The notes beneath the pieces were generated by a model, which searched no databases, was not told the DNA's origin, and saw nothing but the letters and a program-made list of their open reading frames with translations. DNA of 64,000 nucleotides. Origin: Thelephora terrestris (lineage: Eukaryota; Basidiomycota; Agaricomycetes; Thelephorales; Thelephoraceae). The position numbers were made by a program, and so were the translations under genes. The stretch is from positions 1,922,001 to 1,986,000 of the forward strand of contig WIUZ02000001.1 in assembly GCA_015956445.1 (NCBI GenBank). Reading direction: 5' to 3'. Positions 60,592 to 64,000 of the stretch are shown here, piece after piece. Every line of letters starts with the position of its first letter. Within the stretch, counting starts at the first letter, position 1.

Positions 60592-62239
60592 GCAATGGAC
60601 TGTTCCTCCTGTTTCTGGTCTGGTCTTCGCTTTCGACTGCTCTGCACCATGTCGTCTCTACTTGCACTTCCCCTGTGGTCCGCTCACACTTGACTTCGTT
60701 CAGTTCCCACGTTGGATATCCGTTTGCTAGATGGGCGAGGAAGAAAATTATCATACGATCTTATTATTAGCTTTTTAACTATGTCTGCACGACACACCAC
60801 CGTTACACGTACACCACGCACGCTCGCATTACTTTACTTAGCTATTTCTCATTCACACCCCCACTCACGTTGCTTGCATCCGTCGAATAGACGTCACGAG
60901 GGGGAAAGCTCCCTCGTTGATATGACGTACAAATAGCGAGATATGTCGGATTCCAGGTTTTATACGTCAGTCAGATCCAGCATGATGCAAGTGCACGTTT
61001 AGGCCGGGAGGGGGTCGTTCCCTTGGACAAGTCTCCACGCCGGAGCGTGATGGAAGTAAAGCAGCTCGGAACCACGGTGGAAATTAATTGAGTTCGATTA
61101 ATCCAATTGATCTGCGAAGTTACATTGCAATCTCTGTTGAAACAGCGAGAAGGAGAGCTGAAAATGACGAGATCCTCTCTCCGTTACAGGACCGGGGTAA
61201 ATCGATTGGAATCGACTCCGTATCCGAATGGTATGCCGAACCCTTACCAACAAACTGCGAACCGTGCTCAAGTATGTCGCGCGACTGGCGCTGATTAGAA
61301 CGACATACAGGCTCGGCCGCCGTCATCAGTGCACCGGCAGGAGAGTGGACTGAGTGGGCGCGGGTTGAGAGGAGATCAAGAACGTCAGATATTCCGATGG
61401 TGGGGGCCGAGTGACTCCAACACGTTTCGCCCACGAAGGGGCTTCGAGGCGATCAAAGCAATGCAAATGTGTGGGTGACTCTATGGAGGCACAGGTCCAG
61501 AATGTTCCGCGTGCAAGCGACCCGGAGATGAAAGAGGTGCGATTTGCTGTGGAGATTTTGCGCACGGAGCGGCACCGGATGAGAAGCCACGGCCGGCTTG
61601 GTGAGGAAACGAGCCGGGTGCCCCCCCTTCAAGAATGCAAACACGGTAATAGATGAACCCGGAGTGATTACCGAGGTGGAGAGCGGGAATAGCGGGCATC
61701 TGTCACGAAAAAGGGAAGAATTAAATTGGCGATAAGCTCGACGGGGAAGAGAGAGACAAGTCCGTTTGCGAAAGGAGAGAAGATGCTGGGTCGAGGGGGA
61801 ACGAGAGACTGGCATTCCAGATTCGGAAGCAGGTGCGAGATGGTATGGAGACAAGATGACGAGAAGCCGCACGCAAAAATGAGAGAAAACGTGATCTGAA
61901 TTTGATTCCGATATTGATGGCATGGACGGGGAAATCGTAGCTCTTCCTTCGATCCGCGTTCACGCTTCCCGCCATTGTCACACCGCTCTCTCTCTCTTTT
62001 TTCCTCAGGTTTTTGTCGTATTTTCTCTCTGGAGGTCTGTGTCAAGAGACCTTGAGGATGAGACCGCGATGAGGAGGGAAAATGGAGGGGGAGGCTGTGA
62101 GAGGGAGTGGGAGATTGACACACGCTAACACCTTTGACTGCATTTGGATGGCAGTTGGAACGGACCTGACAGGGAGAATTTTGACGGCGATATATAAGAC
62201 TGTGTGTGCTCAGCTCACCTTCTCGACTCCAGCCCAGCA
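60592..62239. other. Intergenic region
   Basis: About 1.65 kb. The left 200 bp are the likely SSC1 3' UTR. Further right is a CT-rich stretch (61985-62000) and the promoter of the Mei2-like gene. Minus-strand open frames at 61453-62339 are Ser/Arg-rich shadows with no family resemblance. No element recognised. Confidence 0.5.
62191..62198 (+). promoter_or_regulatory. TATA box upstream of the Mei2-like gene
   Basis: TATATAAG starts 49 bp before the start codon at 62240, followed by a short leader. A good match to a TATA box by sequence and distance. Confidence 0.6.
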
Positions 62240-64000
62240 ATGTCTCTCCCTGACCTCGCTCCTCTCTCGCGTTTCCGTCCTCACCTTCGTCCCCTCGACC
62301 TCGCCTCGGACAGAGACCCTCCAAAGTCTCCCTCTCCAAGAGCTTCCCATGACATGATTACACCTCCCCTCACTCCATCTTCATCTTTCTCATCCTCGCA
62401 TACTCCATCCACTCCATCTGACCCATATCTCACTTTCGACTTCCATTCTGCCCCAGAGCCATCAGTCTCCCGTCTAGTCCTCCTAGGGAACGTCCCAAAA
62501 TCCGCCGCATCAGATGCTCTTAAACAGTCGTTGAAGCAGTGTGGCCCAATAAAGGGTCTCCTCGTTCGCTTTCAGCCGATCCACGGCTTTGTCGTCGTTG
62601 CCTTCTACGACTCGAGGGACGCTGTCCGCGCCAAAGCTTATGTCCCGCAGATCTCCGTTCAAGGCGCTACCTTATCCGCTCGTTTGTTATCGCCGGTGAT
62701 ATTAAGAAAGGTTTGCCGGCCTGCCGCTCTCCCACCATTCAACGTGCAACTCACGTGTTGTTTGCTTCCATGCTTCCAGGTCATGTCCGGCCCCAATGCA
62801 TTCCTCGACGAATGTGAGGCTCTTGTTTCAGTCTCTATTGACGATGGCACTTTGGGCGAGAACCAATTGCGTGATATCCTTGCCTCCTTTGGTTTCCTTC
62901 ACTCGTTCTCTCCTTCTAATGGCGTACGTTTTTTCCCACTGAACGTTCTCCCCTTGTGCCTGATCGACTGATCGCTTGTGCTAGTGTTACATTGCGAATT
63001 ATTCAGACTCTCGTTGTGCCCAGGCGTTTGTCAACAGCGTGCATGATTTGCACATTTCTGGGGCCCGCCTTCGCGCCGAACTTGTCACCCCCAAGGAACT
63101 AACTGAGGATTTGACCCCGGAGAGCCCTTCCCCAAAGCCTGGGAGAGTCCGCCCGCGCAGCGTAAGCGCGGGAGAGAGCGCGAAACCCAGGGATCTGTCA
63201 ATCCTCATCCCCCCTCCCTCCGCACTTCAATCTTCAGACTTTACAGCTAGGCCCGAACCCGAGGAGCAGCACGTCCACACCGCGCAACCCCCTACCGCCC
63301 CCAATTATTTTTACACACAGCCTGAGCCTTACTATCCCCTCAGCCCCGCTCAACTCGTCTACCCGCTGCAATCGCCAACGACATATGCGTTCCCCCAGTT
63401 TGACGAATCCACTGCAATGCATTACCAGTATCACCCATATCCTTATATGTACTCACCGGTCGAGAGCCATTTCCCCCATGCCTCCATGCACAACTATCAT
63501 TACCCTTCATACCCGACATCGCCGCCCATGATGCACGCCTCCTCCATCGATTACTCGAAGCGCATGCCACAGCATCCTGACAACCTTCACTCCCCCACTC
63601 CGCTCAGCCCACTTTCCCCCGTGTTCCCGGCACCCATCGCCAGCAATCAGAATACCCCCACCAAGTCCTCGGTCGCCCCTCGACATCAAAACCAAAAATC
63701 TCACCATTCCATGTCCACCCTTCACGTCCGGGCGCCCGGCGTCCCGCCGCCCCCTATTTCTGAGAAGAATCAACTCGATTTGAATAAGATTGAACAGGGA
63801 CTGGACACGAGGACTACCGTGATGATCAAAAACATCCCAAACAAGATGAGCGACAAGGACTTGATGTCTTTCATCGCCAAAGTCTGTCCTCGACGGATAG
63901 ATTTCTTGTATCTGCGAATGGATTTCCAGAATGGTAAGTTCGACGTACTCTGACCCTTGTGAAAAACATCCCTAATCGACCACTACAAAGGCTGTAACGT
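62240..64000 (+). CDS. Mei2-like RNA-binding protein (5' part, cut by window end)
   Basis: RNA-recognition protein of the Mei2 family, whose founding member is needed for entry into meiosis in fission yeast. Exons 62240-62710, 62780-62923, 62985-63933, and 63991 onward; about 520 residues are visible. It starts with a Ser/Thr/Pro-rich leader, then a first RRM-like fold (SRLVLLGNVPKSAASDALKQ, with an RNP1-like GFVVVAFYDSRDAV). A second RRM-like part follows (ALVSVSIDDGTLGENQLRDI, then GCYIANYSDSRCAQAFV). After a long Pro/Tyr/His-rich stretch comes the diagnostic C-terminal Mei2 RRM: TTVMIKNIPNKMSDKDL and RIDFLYLRMDFQNGCNV, interrupted by the intron 63934-63990. The rest of that domain lies outside the window. 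The 69-nt first intron is in frame and could be retained. Confidence 0.88.

Noticed and set aside
61668-62339. 223-codon minus-strand open frame upstream of the Mei2-like gene
   Set aside because: Ser/Arg-rich translation of a CT-rich promoter region overlapping the start of the real gene; no homology recognised.

Overview
The window is nuclear DNA of a filamentous basidiomycete, probably an agaricomycete. Genes carry many short introns (mostly 49-90 nt, GT-AG, one GC-AG). The products are typical fungal housekeeping proteins, and the gene order mixes unrelated pathways on both strands. There is no operon, CRISPR array, rRNA or convincing tRNA. I rebuilt the exon structures by hand from splice sites, reading-frame continuity and family conservation. 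For every complete spliced model the coding length is divisible by three; the exception is the FGAM synthase, which needs a one-base frame change.

Left part (1-20 kb): the 3' end of a mitochondrial phosphatidylglycerophosphatase (GEP4 type); a 6.2 kb stretch with no recognisable gene; a Ser/Pro-rich protein of unknown function; another gene-poor stretch; a single-exon FGAM synthase (ADE6, minus) with an apparent +1 frameshift; and, divergent from it, the GATOR2/SEA component Mio/Sea4.

Middle (20-44 kb): a mitochondrial carrier of the YPR011C (APS/PAPS) type; a long RhoGAP protein; VPS8 of the CORVET tether and a CTI6-like PHD protein (both minus, in tandem); threonine dehydratase ILV1; a HAD-terpene cyclase fusion resembling the fungal drimanyl diphosphate synthases (minus); a small complex I subunit (B12/NDUFB3, minus); and DNA topoisomerase I.

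Right part (44-64 kb): a Pro-rich protein of unknown function (minus) divergent from CDP-diacylglycerol synthase CDS1; ribosomal protein S23/uS12 (minus); a secreted GH17 glucanase followed by a decayed tandem copy; PEP carboxykinase PCK1 (minus); a Sec2-like Rab GEF; mitochondrial Hsp70 SSC1; and the 5' part of a Mei2-like RNA-binding protein cut by the window end.

Functional links are loose. GEP4 and CDS1 both belong to the cardiolipin/phospholipid route. VPS8, Sec2, RhoGAP and Mio belong to membrane traffic and TOR/polarity control. ILV1, ADE6 and PCK1 are central metabolism. The most notable locus is the HAD-terpene cyclase fusion (36531-38310), a sesquiterpene cyclase architecture with no biosynthetic neighbours in this window.
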